DNA of 64,000 bases from Bicyclus anynana (Eukaryota; Arthropoda; Insecta; Lepidoptera; Nymphalidae): the NCBI RefSeq assembly GCF_947172395.1, contig NC_069084.1:6635107-6699106 (forward strand), read 5' to 3'. Positions 12,540 to 24,100 of this stretch are shown here, in pieces. A model generated the notes under the pieces. That model ran no database searches, was not told the DNA's origin, and worked only from the letters and a program-made list of their open reading frames with translations. The position numbers and the translations under genes were made by a program. How positions within the stretch are numbered: the first letter of the stretch is position 1; the number at the start of each line of letters is the position of its first letter.

Positions 12540-14276
12540 ACCCAATACAATACAGGATGTCCAGATAAATATTATCTTGTAATATTTATACGTTATTTGC
12601 AGGAACACCTGACTGAGACGCTATAGACTCGAGAGAGTTTACTCCTTAAGAATCGATTTTTCATTTATAGCCGCCCGCGCAGGTGCGCTCTAGCGCATCC
12701 AGAATCATGTGCACGCCGCGGCATGTTGCTTCTCGATTAAGCACCTTTCACTTTTCAGGCGTATGTATTGAGACGCACATAGTGTATGCGGTGGGCAACA
12801 TACACCTATTTAAACAGTCGATCTAAAAGAGTAAACTCCATTCGTGCGTCGGAGCTGACTGAGCCGGCTGAGCTGAGGAAATATTATGTATGTCACTAGC
12901 GCGTCGCAACTGAGGTAAACAAATACGCCTCATTGTCTTAACTTCATTAGTTTGCAAAGTAAACAATGAAAGTAATTTAAACAAATTATACCCAAATATT
13001 ATCTACAATGACGAGTTGTGTGTTCAGGAAATGTCAAAACTTTATTATAAGTTATTCAATATATTCACCTTCAACAGGAAACTGATTACAAAAAAAGGCA
13101 AAGGCAATACGAAAAGTTGTTCTGAGATTGCGATCGAGGTAGTCTGTCTATAGCTATCGCAAAGTTAACAAGTGTCAAGTGATTGTATTTAAGTGTATCT
13201 CTGTGGTATTGATGATCATATTCCGAAATCCCACTTTCTTAATTCATTGGCTATTGAAATTGGTATAAATCTCAACAAACTGGTTAATTTATAAACACAA
13301 ATAAGCAATGGAATATATCTTGTTTCCGTATAAGCTGTATTTAATTAAATCAGAACTGCGTAGTTTTTGTAGGCATATGTCAGCTTCTAAAGATTTTCTT
13401 GGTGACTACAATTCAGAATGACAAAAAAAATATTGTTTCTTGTACAAATGAGAATTTTATATGAGAAACAACAGTAATTATAACAAGTAACTTAATCCAC
13501 TAAAAGACCAAATATTATTTTGATTAATTAATTAAATAGCCGAAATGCAGATTTAAAAATTTCCACGAGCTAGGCAGATAAACCGGGAAGATACCTATAT
13601 GTTGATAAAAGAAACCAACTAAATGAAATACTTGACCAGCACGTCAGATAGAAGTAAGGTGGGTCAGTAAATAGCTCAAATGGTCATGATATGGCGAAAG
13701 TACAAGGGGTTTCTTGTTGACTACATAACCCTTAAAACGCACTAATTCCGTCGGTCCTCGGTGTAGCTCTGAGACTATTACTACTAGAAAACTTTAATTT
13801 AATAGTATATAATAAATTGATAATGTCGACCAACTTGTAAAATTAAATCTTGAAAAATATTTTTCTAAGATACCTCCCCTGCATGTTAAGTAAGGGTTGG
13901 TTTTTTTTTATTTTAATATTATGTCTTTTACTTGCACTTAATGATAAATGGGACACCCTGTATATGAAATTAACTTGGTAACAAACAAGTAATACAAAAT
14001 AAATATATTTGAACTATAAATTATATGTAAAAAGGGTAAGGTAATCCAGTAAGTGAACCAAAGTGGTAAATGACCTTAAAATAATTTCTTTAAATCATCT
14101 ACCATACTATAAGTAAACAAAACAGGTTACCATTGTTAGTGTGGATTTTTTTAAGTGAGCTACAATGTGTGTATTAATCATTTGTGATTTCTCATTCGTT
14201 CGAAAAGTGTTTCCAACGGAACATTTACCTTGCATTGTTTTTACTTCGGTGTGATAAATAATTAGATTATTTTATA
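12540..14276. other. Intergenic sequence upstream of UGT copy 2
   Basis: No gene supported. A short segment at 13007-13040 could encode a CxxxxC start (M-TSCVFRKCQN) that recurs at 22357-22390; see findings. No convincing TATA box precedes UGT copy 2; the 30 bases before its ATG are simply AT-rich. Confidence 0.4.
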
Positions 14277-17200
14277 ATGTCTATAAGTACAAAAATGTCA
14301 CTGACGCTATTTTTGATCAGTTTTAATATTTATGTGGTGAGTTCTGCGAAAATATTAGCAGTGTATCCAACTCCTTCGATCAGTCACCAAATTGTGTATC
14401 AGATTTTAACACTGGAACTAGTTAAAAGGGGTCATGAAGTCACAGTTATCACTACTGATCCTGTTTATCCGAAAGGACGTGGACCACCCAATTTAATAGA
14501 AATAGATGTTCGTGATTTATCCTACAAAATGTGGGCAGACGGTTGGATGAGCGACAAATCTAAATCTGAAGCTGACCATCTCTCTCAAGTAAATAATATT
14601 GTAAGGTTAATGTCAAAAATAATTGCAGCTCAATTAGTATCTAATAAAGAAATTCAAGAAATAATTAATAATAAAAAATCTGAATACGATCTGTTAATTA
14701 TAGAAGCTTATGTGAAACCAGTATTGATTTATTCACATATTTTCAAAGTTCCAGTGATTCAAATTAATTCAGCTGGTGGATTATCACACAATTTTAAAGC
14801 AGTCGGTGCTCCCACGCATCCTTTCTTATACCCAGCAATACCCACGCAAAGAATATACAATTTATCAAATTATGAAAAATTACAAGAATTTTATTATAAA
14901 TGGCGGATGGAGAACGCTTTTGACGAAATTGAAGAAGAAGACAATAGAAGTTTACAAAAACTATTTGGGACTGACGTACCATCCATTAGAGAGTTGTATA
15001 ATAACGTTGACTTATTGTTTTTGAATATCCATCGAATTTGGACGGACAATCAACCATACCCGCCGAATGTAATACATATTGGGGGAATACACACTCATCC
15101 ACCGACGAAGGGCTTACCAAAGGCAAGTTTTAAATAGCAATTACGTTAATTTAAGTTTTGCTATCATTATTTATAGCTTGTTAACTTTCGGTCGGTTGTG
15201 ACGAGTTAAGAATAATAATAAACAGATGTTAACAGTCACACAAAAGTTTTTTCGACTCAATCTCGTCAGACAATAGTGAAAATAAATATTTATGTATTTT
15301 ATCGATTACTTTCTTTCGTGAAAATCAACTCATGAAGATAATAATGCAGATACGTTAAATAAAATAATTCTATTAACTTGTCCAATGGTTAAGCAGATAC
15401 TACTTTTTTAGCTACCATGTATCGTATATGTATGAGTTTAGGCAAGGTATCAACAGTAGTAACAACAACATATTTTTATTTGTATAATATTCTCTTCCCC
15501 AGGATTTGGACTTGCTTATGAATAACGCTAAAAATGGCGTAATTTATTTCAGTCTGGGAACAAATGTCAACACTACAAATTTGCCATTTGACAAAATTCA
15601 GGTGATTACGAAAGTTTTCTCCCAGCTTCCTTATGATATAATTTGGAAGTGCAATCAAGATTCTATACCTGGAAAGACGGAAAATGTCAAACTTTACAAA
15701 TGGGTCCCGCAAGCAGACCTCCTAAGTGAGTAACTTTTTGTTTTAAGCAAAATAAAATACTATCCTACTAATATTATAATACTACTTCTACTAATATAAT
15801 AAATGCAAAAGTTTGTTGGATGTTTGTTACTCCTTAACGCCACAAGTAGTAAACCGATTTAGCTGACATTTAAAATGAAGATAGATTACACCCTGGAATA
15901 ATACATAAGATAAGTAGCCCAAAAAATCCGTGGTTCCCCGAGTTTTGTGAAAAACTGATAATTACGATGGTATGAATGTTTGTTACTCTTTCACACCGCG
16001 ACTATTGTACCGAATCAGGTGAAATTTGGAATGGAGATAGATTATAACCTGAATTACTTACATTGGTTACTTTCATCCCGGATATAGCAAAGTTCCTCGA
16101 AATTAGATATGACAATAATTGTTCATAAATGGAGATATGACAAGAGAAACATGCGCGTTGGATTGAGAATCCACAGTTTTCTTTGAAGTCGGTTATTAAA
16201 ATTAAATTATGTGTACATACTTATTACCCGTGGGTAACACCGCGGGACGCAGCTAGTTATTCATATTCGTGATCAACTGCCATAAAATATATATTTATTA
16301 AGGCGCCTGAATTTTATTATTTATAATACAGATTCTTTCCTGAATTAATTTTCCATGCTGTTAGGCACAGTCAGAGCTGTCTCTTAGCTGTAAAATACTG
16401 AGGTATTGCGCAGTTCTCAAACCTATATTGCTTTATAGAATCCAAGTATACTTTTACACTTGCAAATCTTACATATTATTATTAGCAATGCAATGAGCCC
16501 AAAATATAATACTGAGAACAATTGCCAATGCGCCCTGGTTTCCAGAATACGCTAGTATTTAGAAATGACAAAAGTGTTAAAATAGATAAATAAATACAAG
16601 CTGAAACTCAAATTAGTGTGATAATAACTCTAAGTATTTTTACATTGTAACAATATAATTTTTTTTATTCGATACAATCTTTCATGCTTACATAGGGTCC
16701 TGTAAGACACCACAGAATCGTAATTTAATTATATGTATTAAAAAAATTATAAGTATAGTATTATATCATATTAGTAATATTTAAGTTATTAGTAGCATAT
16801 TTTGATCTTTTTCTGTTTTATTTATTCTTTTCTATCATACAGTTTCTGTATTGTTCATAGAGCATCCAAAAATCAAACTCTTCATTACCCAAGCGGGACT
16901 CCAATCAACAGATGAAGCTATTGAAGCCGGAGTGCCAGTTATAGGCATACCAATATTTGGTGACCAATGGTATAATGCTGAAAAATATCAACAACTTAAA
17001 ATTGGAATTAAACTTGATCTAAAGGATTTGACTGAAGAAATGTTCAAAGGTGCCATTGAAACCGTTATTTCAGATGACAGGTAATGATTAACAGGAGATA
17101 AGATTAATTTCAATTAAATTACATAAATGACGATCTCATTCATTAACCGAATTTTGTATGTCAGTTAATTTCAATAAGGTCATGTTCAGTACAAGTTCAA

Positions 17201-18525
17201 CTTTAACTAAGATCATTTTAGATATCGTAATTTTTAAGTTAGTCTTGTTTGTTTGACGCTACTTCTCCTAGAGATTGTCCTTAGAAAATGTGGAAAAATC
17301 TCAATATTCGATTGCGATATTGTGTAAGAACCTGTAAGGAATATTTTCACATAGAAGACAATAACGATTTACTGAATTCCATCATTAATACTGTACGATC
17401 TGAATGAAGACCTAAATCATAAAACTCAATAGATCATATAACTCAAAGGGACTTAATTGGCATTATCTATACACCATTAGCGATTGGTCACGTATCGAAA
17501 TATTGTAACGAATTCTGTTTTAAAAGTTACAGTTACTTTGATATGTAGAATTTAAACTTAATATTATTTTATTATTGATATAATAATTTTATATGTTCAT
17601 AAATATCTGTTATACATAATCCACTGCACCTCCCGATTTTGGTATAATTTTTTTTTAATTCCTTACTATTTTAAACATGGATCATATTATTCGATCACTA
17701 TGTCCCACTCAATCAAATAACGCAGTCAACTATTGCATTTCATAAATATATAGCCTCACTAGGGCGTTACGATACGTTTTGACGGCCTCGTAAACCTTTC
17801 TTCGCTTTCATCTTAGATTGCATCATCACTAAGTATCAGGTGAGATTTTAATCAAGGGCTATTTTGTAAAGAATAAAAAAAAATCGGCAGAGTCGTTCGC
17901 AACGCAAAACCGTAACGCACTATACTACAGCCTTTCTTGATGAGTACTGTTTACCAACAAAGAAATTAGAAATGAAGGTAGAAAACGCATGCCATATCAT
18001 AGCTTATTTATTTTAAATTATGTATATAAAATGTTATATAATATACATTAACCATATCTAATTGGTCTGAGCTTATAAATCAAATTTATTTTCATTAATT
18101 TAAGAAAAAGTCAATTATTATAATTATTAGGTGTGAAATGACTAGTCATTTAAACCCTCATTTTTAATTTGTTTGTTAGTAAACAGTACTCATCAAGAAA
18201 GGCTGTAGTATAGTAAGTCATCTGCCTTTATTGATGTTATCTTTACAGCTATCGCAGTAACATGAAGAGAATGCGCAAAATTATCAAGGATGAGCCTCAA
18301 ACGCCTCTAGAACGAGCAGTGTGGTGGGTAGAATACGTCCTGCGACACAAAGGAGCGAAACATCTACGTGCAGCTGGCGCCAATATCTCCTGGACGCAAT
18401 ACTTGGAGTTAGAATTAGTAGCGATTGTAGTTTTATTCTTGCTTTCTATTTTATTAATATTTTTTGTTACATTGTATTATATCATGAAATCATTGAGAGC
18501 ATACTCCAAAGTTAAAACATCTTAG
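14277..18525 (+). CDS. UDP-glycosyltransferase, UGT33-like (copy 2 of 4)
   Basis: Exons are 14277-15122, 15503-15725, 16861-17080 and 18249-18525, giving 521 residues, with exon lengths and phases identical to copy 1. The first intron starts with GC (AAG|GCAAGT), unlike the GTAAGT of the other three copies. A hydrophobic signal peptide is present; an in-frame ATG at codon 7 (14295) is an alternative start. His37 and Glu143 occupy the catalytic positions. The signature reads FITQAGLQS, with Ala where the other copies have Gly; the pattern tolerates this. The C-terminal anchor and tail end in KVKTS. Protein identity to copy 1 by eye is about 80% in exon 1, 97% in exon 2, and 84-86% in exons 3 and 4. 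Intron 1 is only 380 bp against 2.4 kb in copy 1. Likely an ER enzyme glycosylating small lipophilic compounds; substrate unknown. Confidence 0.9.
15123..15128 (+). other. Non-canonical GC splice donor, intron 1 of UGT copy 2
   Basis: The sequence is AAG followed by GCAAGT. The exon length (846 bases, 282 codons) and the GLPK residues match copy 1 exactly only if splicing occurs here. Apart from the T-to-C change the site is a consensus donor, as is usual for the minor class of functional GC-AG introns. Reading through would add ASFK and a stop. Confidence 0.8.
15760..16255 (-). repeat. Interspersed repeat in intron 2 of UGT copy 2
   Basis: Contains two TGTTTGTTACTCYTT modules, near 15822 and 15979, and ends in GGGACGCAGCTAGT. 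That is the reverse of the CTAGCxGACGC-type head of other repeats here. A fragment at 28600-28795 carries similar internal modules. Class uncertain. Confidence 0.5.
17796..17880 (+). mobile_element. 3' fragment of family B SINE
   Basis: The TTAGATTGCATCATCACT and CAGGTGAGATTTTAATCAAG blocks followed by an A-rich end match the tail of the family B SINEs at 32626 and 46335. The tRNA-like head is missing. Confidence 0.6.
17925..18208. mobile_element. 284-bp MITE with 37-bp inverted ends and TA duplication
   Basis: The ends at 17925-17961 and 18172-18208 are inverted repeats matching at 36 of 37 positions, starting CTACAGCCTTTCTTGATGAG. TA dinucleotides flank both ends, as expected for Tc1/mariner insertions. 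Sequence just inside the left end recurs at 41808-41880, directly upstream of a mariner transposase relic. This suggests a non-autonomous mariner derivative. It lies in intron 3 of UGT copy 2. Confidence 0.8.
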
Positions 18526-18776
18526 TTATATTAAAACATTTTGAGTGAGTCATTATTTAATCCGGTTTTAGTGTTTTTATTATTTTTAATTACACCTTTC
18601 TTTTTATACTACATAATTTAAACTAAACTGAGAGTCAGAGATTACTAAGTACTAAGTTAGGTAGGTATTACTATCACTAACAGAGTTATAGAAGTTGAGG
18701 CCAAAGCTTAAAAGGTTTTTAGTTTATTCATAAGTTTGTACTTTTATTATTAAATTGTGTTATAACATTTTATTTT

Positions 18777-18782
18777 AATAAA
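18777..18782 (+). terminator. Possible polyadenylation signal of UGT copy 2
   Basis: AATAAA lies 252 bp after the stop codon. It is the first canonical hexamer I noticed downstream. Confidence 0.45.
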
Positions 18783-18899
18783 ATAGTACTTTTAATTTAC
18801 TATAATGGAAAAAATTGTTTTACAATTGCTTTTTTCCACAAAAAAAAAACTTTTTGAATGACTGTGAGGCTCACAAGCGACTTCTTACGGGTTAATCTT

Positions 18900-19357
18900 A
18901 AATGTTTTTTGTCTGTCTGTCTCTCCGTATTTTATGTTTACCGGGCATTACACAAAAACTACTGAATGAATTTCTATAAACCTTGGCACGATTTTAGACC
19001 ATAATATGAAAAAGGTTATAAGATATTTCTTATTGTGAAAAAAAAATCAGAAAGAGGTGAATTAGGGGTTGACATTTTGTATAGAAAGTCCTTCAATTTA
19101 AGAGTTACAGTTATAAAAATTTGCTTAAAATAAATCATGAAATAAATACGTGATGTAATGTGGTTCAAGAGTCTTTAAAATTCGACCCCTAAAGGGTAAA
19201 AAAGGGTTGAAATGATTTTATTATAAATCGTTCATGTTTTGAGTTATAGTTTTATAAAATGATTAGTGGACTATTTATTATTTATAAAAGACACAAAAAT
19301 GTAAATGTTTATGTTTATTTTCACTCGGACCAAGTCACAGGCGTCCGCTAGTTGTTA
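18900..19357 (-). repeat. Interspersed repeat ending in GGCGTCCGCTAGT
   Basis: Minus-strand copy of the CTAGCGGACGCC-headed repeat, with the head at 19345-19357. The body matches the arrangement at 60938-61330, including the TGTCTGTCTGTC and GACTTTCC-type blocks. It fills much of the space between UGT copies 2 and 3. Confidence 0.6.
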
Positions 19358-19563
19358 ATAATTACGAGTATGTACTAGACCTACATACTTACGTTAAATG
19401 AAATAATATAAGGAAACCCAGTTAATTTTATACTAGTTAACTATTGTAATAATGGTACAGGCAGTAGGTAAGTGTAATAATATAGGAAAAATAATAGTGA
19501 TAATTATCGATTGTTCGAAAATTTTTGTGTGATAAGCATAATTATATACTAGTACTAGTACTA

Positions 19564-19880
19564 GTTTAAAAACCTAAACACTTAAAAAAGGGTCTAAAAA
19601 GGACGAAATAAGAACATAATATTTCAGATAGAAATAGAGAAATGCACAGATACAAAAATAGCTAAGGTAGAGCCGTGATCGCATTCATTATACCTATCAT
19701 GTACCCACTCAAATTCTGGAGATGTTTTTGGCATAATCACAGTAGGTTTTCAGTAGGTGCGACCACAACTCTACCTTGACTATTTTTGTATCTGTGAATT
19801 TCTCGATTTATATCTGAAATATTTTCTTGTTTCGGCCTTTTTAGAACCCTTTTTACGTAGTCGGGTTATAGTTTTTAAAC
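19564..19880. mobile_element. Foldback MITE with long inverted ends
   Basis: About 88 bp on the left (AAAAAGGGTCTAAAAAGG to GCTAAGGTAGAG) is inverted with moderate divergence on the right (CTCTACCTTGACTATTTTTG to CCTTTTTAGAACCC). The outermost ends are GTTTAAAAAC and GTTTTTAAAC. The centre is unrelated sequence. No target duplication recognised. Confidence 0.7.
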
Positions 19881-21000
19881 TTTTAACTAATTAGTTACAC
19901 AAGCCGCGCAATATCTACATCGTCGCATTCTGATAGAGGTAAATGAAAGGACTCAACTACGTAACTGTACCTACAATCGCAACATACAACAACTGTACAA
20001 TGTACATACAACTTTAAAGATACATTTTGTTTTAAACAATATAATATAAACACATATTTGTAATGTTCTCACCAAGATCTTTCTTCTGATACCAAACACG
20101 TATTGATTTATTAGTTTAATTTTTTTTTGAGGTTAGAATCTGAGGTTTAAATTTCGTCGTATAAAATTTATATAGTCTATGTCACCCCAGGCCAAATCAT
20201 AATTACAAATCTTTTAACATCTCATTCATTTAAATCGGTTCAGTAGTTTAGGCGCTACGATGAAACATATACGCATACATCGACTACCAAAATCATTACC
20301 CTTCTACTACTACTACTTTTGGCTTTGCCGTAATCAAAAATCTTCTTAAAACCTAGGTCCAAATCTATTTAAATGCTCGTTTGGTAAGTTTGCTAAAACC
20401 CTTTTAAATAATGCCTATTTCGTACAATTCATTTAAGCCGTTCAAAAGCTACCAGATAGAATTACATACTTACATACAAATACGCCTACACTTCTAGAGT
20501 AAGACCGTAAAATCAGGATAGCCTTCTAGGGCCTCAAAACGTCGAAATTCAAAAATAACTTATAACTATAATTTTTGTTTAAAAACGCATGATTTTAAGT
20601 TTTTTTTTTTCAAGACAATAATCACCAACGTCCAATTACTCTAATTCGCGTAAATTGTAGTGTTTTTAATAAATATCTACTGAGTATCTGCGAGTTGTAA
20701 AATATATTTTTAGTGGTAAAATTATTTTGTGCGATATTCTAAACTCTAGACGCATGCAACATCTAAACAATATTGAATATCTTTTAAAGCAATAGAGCAA
20801 TATTTATGTTGTTTTTTAAAGTAATCTGTATAATGTTATTTATTTAAAACTAGCACTGAGCACACGGTTACGTATAGGTAAATAAAAATGCACCTAATTC
20901 TCAACCTTATAATGTAAACTATTTATAGACATTTTATCATATGAATATCATGCATAGACTGACAAATACTACAGACATATAAATTAGCATCTTCTGATGA
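19881..21000. other. Intergenic sequence, no gene seen
   Basis: AT-rich DNA between UGT copies 2 and 3. Fragments of CTATGTCAC/TTCAGTAGTT-type repeats appear around 20170-20460. No gene or RNA supported. Confidence 0.4.
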
Positions 21001-21004
21001 AGAT

Positions 21005-21011
21005 TGAGTCA
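21005..21011 (+). promoter_or_regulatory. Conserved TGAGTCA (AP-1/Maf-like) motif upstream of UGT copy 3
   Basis: TGAGTCA within a block (ATTGAGTCATAAAGCGACTG) also present upstream of copy 4 at 27589-27595. In both genes it lies about 100 bp before the start codon. The heptamer equals the AP-1 consensus and resembles half of a CncC-Maf site. A regulatory role is inference. Confidence 0.45.
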
Positions 21012-21062
21012 TAAAGCGACTGCTTAAATTTTAACATTGAATTCTGATATCACTACAGTGCT

Positions 21063-21097
21063 TATATAAGGGGAAACTTAGCCTTTACAACTTTAGT
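21063..21097 (+). promoter_or_regulatory. Core promoter of UGT copy 3: TATA box and initiator-like site
   Basis: TATATAA (21063-21069) is followed about 30 bp later by TTAGT (21093-21097), close to the arthropod initiator TCAGT. The ATG is at 21106, implying a leader of only about 12 bases. The arrangement is conserved in copy 4. Confidence 0.65.
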
Positions 21098-21105
21098 ACG
21101 CAACA

Positions 21106-24100
21106 ATGTCTACTGGACTTAAAATCTCAGTGGTTTATTTTATAACCTTTAATTTATATTTGACAAGTGGTGCAAGAATCTTAGGAGTGTTCCCAACCCC
21201 TTCTATTAGTCATCAAGTTGTATTTCGACCTTTAGTGCAAGAACTTGTGAAGCGAGGGCATGAGGTGACAGTTATCACGACGGATCCTGCATTCAAACCA
21301 GGGCAGGCACCGACCAACTTAACCGAGATAGATGTCCATGACCTATCTTACAAAATATGGACCAATGCTTTGCAGGAAAAGAAGACAGGAAACGAAGATG
21401 ATGATTTATATTCTCAAATCCAACTAATTTTGATATCAGTGTCCAAAGTATTTGAAGCTCAAATAGCTACTGATGAAGTTCAAAAAATAATTACAAAGAA
21501 AAAGGGACAGTTTGATTTATTAATTTTAGAAGCATTCGTTAAACCTACTTTAGCTTTTACTCATATTTTCAATATTCCAACTATTCAGATCAGCTCATTC
21601 GGTGGATTGCAATACAATTTCGAAGTAATTGGAGCTCCAATACACCCGTTACTATATCCAACAGTTTTGAGCCAAAGAGTATATAATTTATCTAGCTTTG
21701 AAAAATTACAACAGCTGTATAAACTGCATAAAATTAATAGGTTTTTCGATTTAGCAGAGCAAGACGATGATAAGCTTGTGAAAAAAATATTTGGACCAGA
21801 TATTCCATCCTTACGAAACTTAGCTGATAATGTTCATATGTTGTTTCTCAATAATCATCCAATCTGGTCGGATAACCAACCAGTTCCACCGAGTGTTGTA
21901 TACATTGGAGGAATTCATAATAATCAACAGAAAAAGCTACCAAAGGTAAGTTTAAAATTTAATAAAAAGCATCGCGGTGGGCTTAAAGTTCTATATATAT
22001 ATCTCCTCTTCTATAAGCCTGCAGTGAACCATTCATATAGATGCATTACGAACCTGGACTGACGAAGGAATTTTCTATTTTGTACGATTTGTACGAATAG
22101 TGCATACCCTAGTTAAAATCCTTGTGCACGCCACTGGTAAAAGGTATAAAGTTTATAACCTTGTTTAACAAACAAAATACTTACAATTATCATCCTTCGG
22201 TCGTACCGTAATATTTATACTTTTCTTGCATTGTTATTTCTATCACAAACACAAACTGAATTCTATACGTTCATATAGTTGTTACAACGATATTTTGTAC
22301 AAGAGAATAGGGCACTAGCACATCAAAACTGAGGCGAGCAAGTGTGCCAATTGTCACAATGTCGAATTGTGTGTTCAGGAAGTGTAAAAACCAAGAGTAG
22401 CTAAATTCAGATCACTTTTTGCGGTGATTATCTAGGCACGTAACACGTAAAATATCTTTGAATTGTCATCTAAGATCGGACGGGTGATTAGCGTTAGTGT
22501 TTAGCGTTTTTTGTTTTGTGGGGGTGATCGCTAGTTATTACCTAAGATTAAAAAATGACCTCGTCGCACCAATGAATTGATAACACTTTGATCTCAAATA
22601 TTATACATTATAATGAATACTGCACTGATATCATTTTATTAGACTTTACAAGGTTAAAAAATAACAGAAAAAGGTAAATAAAGCAAGCGCTTGCATAGTC
22701 AGACAAACTTTATGAGATGAATATCTTGACAATCCATGGATTCACCGTGCGTATGCCGGGTCCATCGCGTGGTAGAGAAAAAAACTCCGAGCAAAGTCTA
22801 AGACTTGTGAGCTGGATGTTGGGTTAAGGAATTCCTTGACGATCGATCAACACTCCCCTTCTCCGCTCGTGTTGTTCTCTCTGCATAGCCAAATTTGGTA
22901 AGATCCTATTAGAGCAGCTTTGGATACCCGTTCTAATATAGAACTTGCTGCAGTACTAGAGAGCCCAAGGTCTTTAAGCAATTTATAGAAAGATTTTGGT
23001 GGTAATTCTCTCTCACTCATAATATTTATGCTCTTTTATACTGTGGTTCTTCGGAATGTTAATCTTCCACGGCACAGTAAGCTCAACAAGTACTATACGC
23101 TTAGTTTGTTTAAAAAAAGGAAAATGTCTGGTCTAGATCTTAAAATAGCGACATCCTCTGAGATTTTATAATGTTTTTAATACGTATCTATTAGCAAAGT
23201 TCAATCAGGAGCAGAATCTAGGATTAAATAGGGTTTACTAGAGATATTCGATTTTGAGCCTGCATTGACGAAGTTAATGAGTAAAAATATAAAGGCTTTG
23301 TGTTAACGTAATTTTGTTTTTATATTCTCTGTAGAATATCGTGAGGAATCATGTTTCCATTCACCACCTCTTAGCTTTGTGGCAACGTCGTTATAGATCC
23401 TTCATATATCGTCGTTATAAAATTTTCTTCTTTTTAATTCTTTTCAAGTTACCACAGTCTCGTATTTAGGGTTAGGTATAGATGTAACGGTTAACATACA
23501 CTGAAATAAGATATGAGGAAACCTGCATACCTGAAAATTTTCTCAATGCTCTTCGTATGTGAAGTATGCCAATCGGCATTGGGCCAGCGTGGCAACTATT
23601 AGCCTCACCCTTCTCATCCTCAGAGGATTCTCGTGCTCAACATAGAAATTCTTAAGTGCAGGTAAACAAATCATTATAAATTTACACTGAATAATGTAGG
23701 TTTCCTCTCGTGTCTCATGTTCCGTTTGAGACGAGATAGTTAGTTCATAAAACTGAAAAAGGAATGGCCCCGGAATGTTTGCGAACATACGCTAAGTCGA
23801 AGGCAAAGGTCATATTCACGCGGCGCTTGCTATGTTAATTATGAAGTAAATCATTAATGATATTCTATATTATAATATGGTATTTTTTGCAGGACTTGAA
23901 CGATTTATTAGATAAATCAAAACATGGTGTAATTTACTTCAGCCTTGGGACGAACGTGAGACCGTCAGTTATGCCACCAAAAAAAGTTCAAATGATGATT
24001 AAAGTTTTTTCGGAACTTCCATATGATGTAATATGGAAGTGGGATTTGGATTCTATGTCTGGAAAGTCAGATAACATCAATTTATACAAGTGGCTACCGC

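Noticed and set aside
14277..15137. UGT copy 2 as a pseudogene because it lacks a GT donor
   Set aside because: GCAAGT is an accepted minor donor with otherwise perfect consensus, and all downstream exons are open and in phase.
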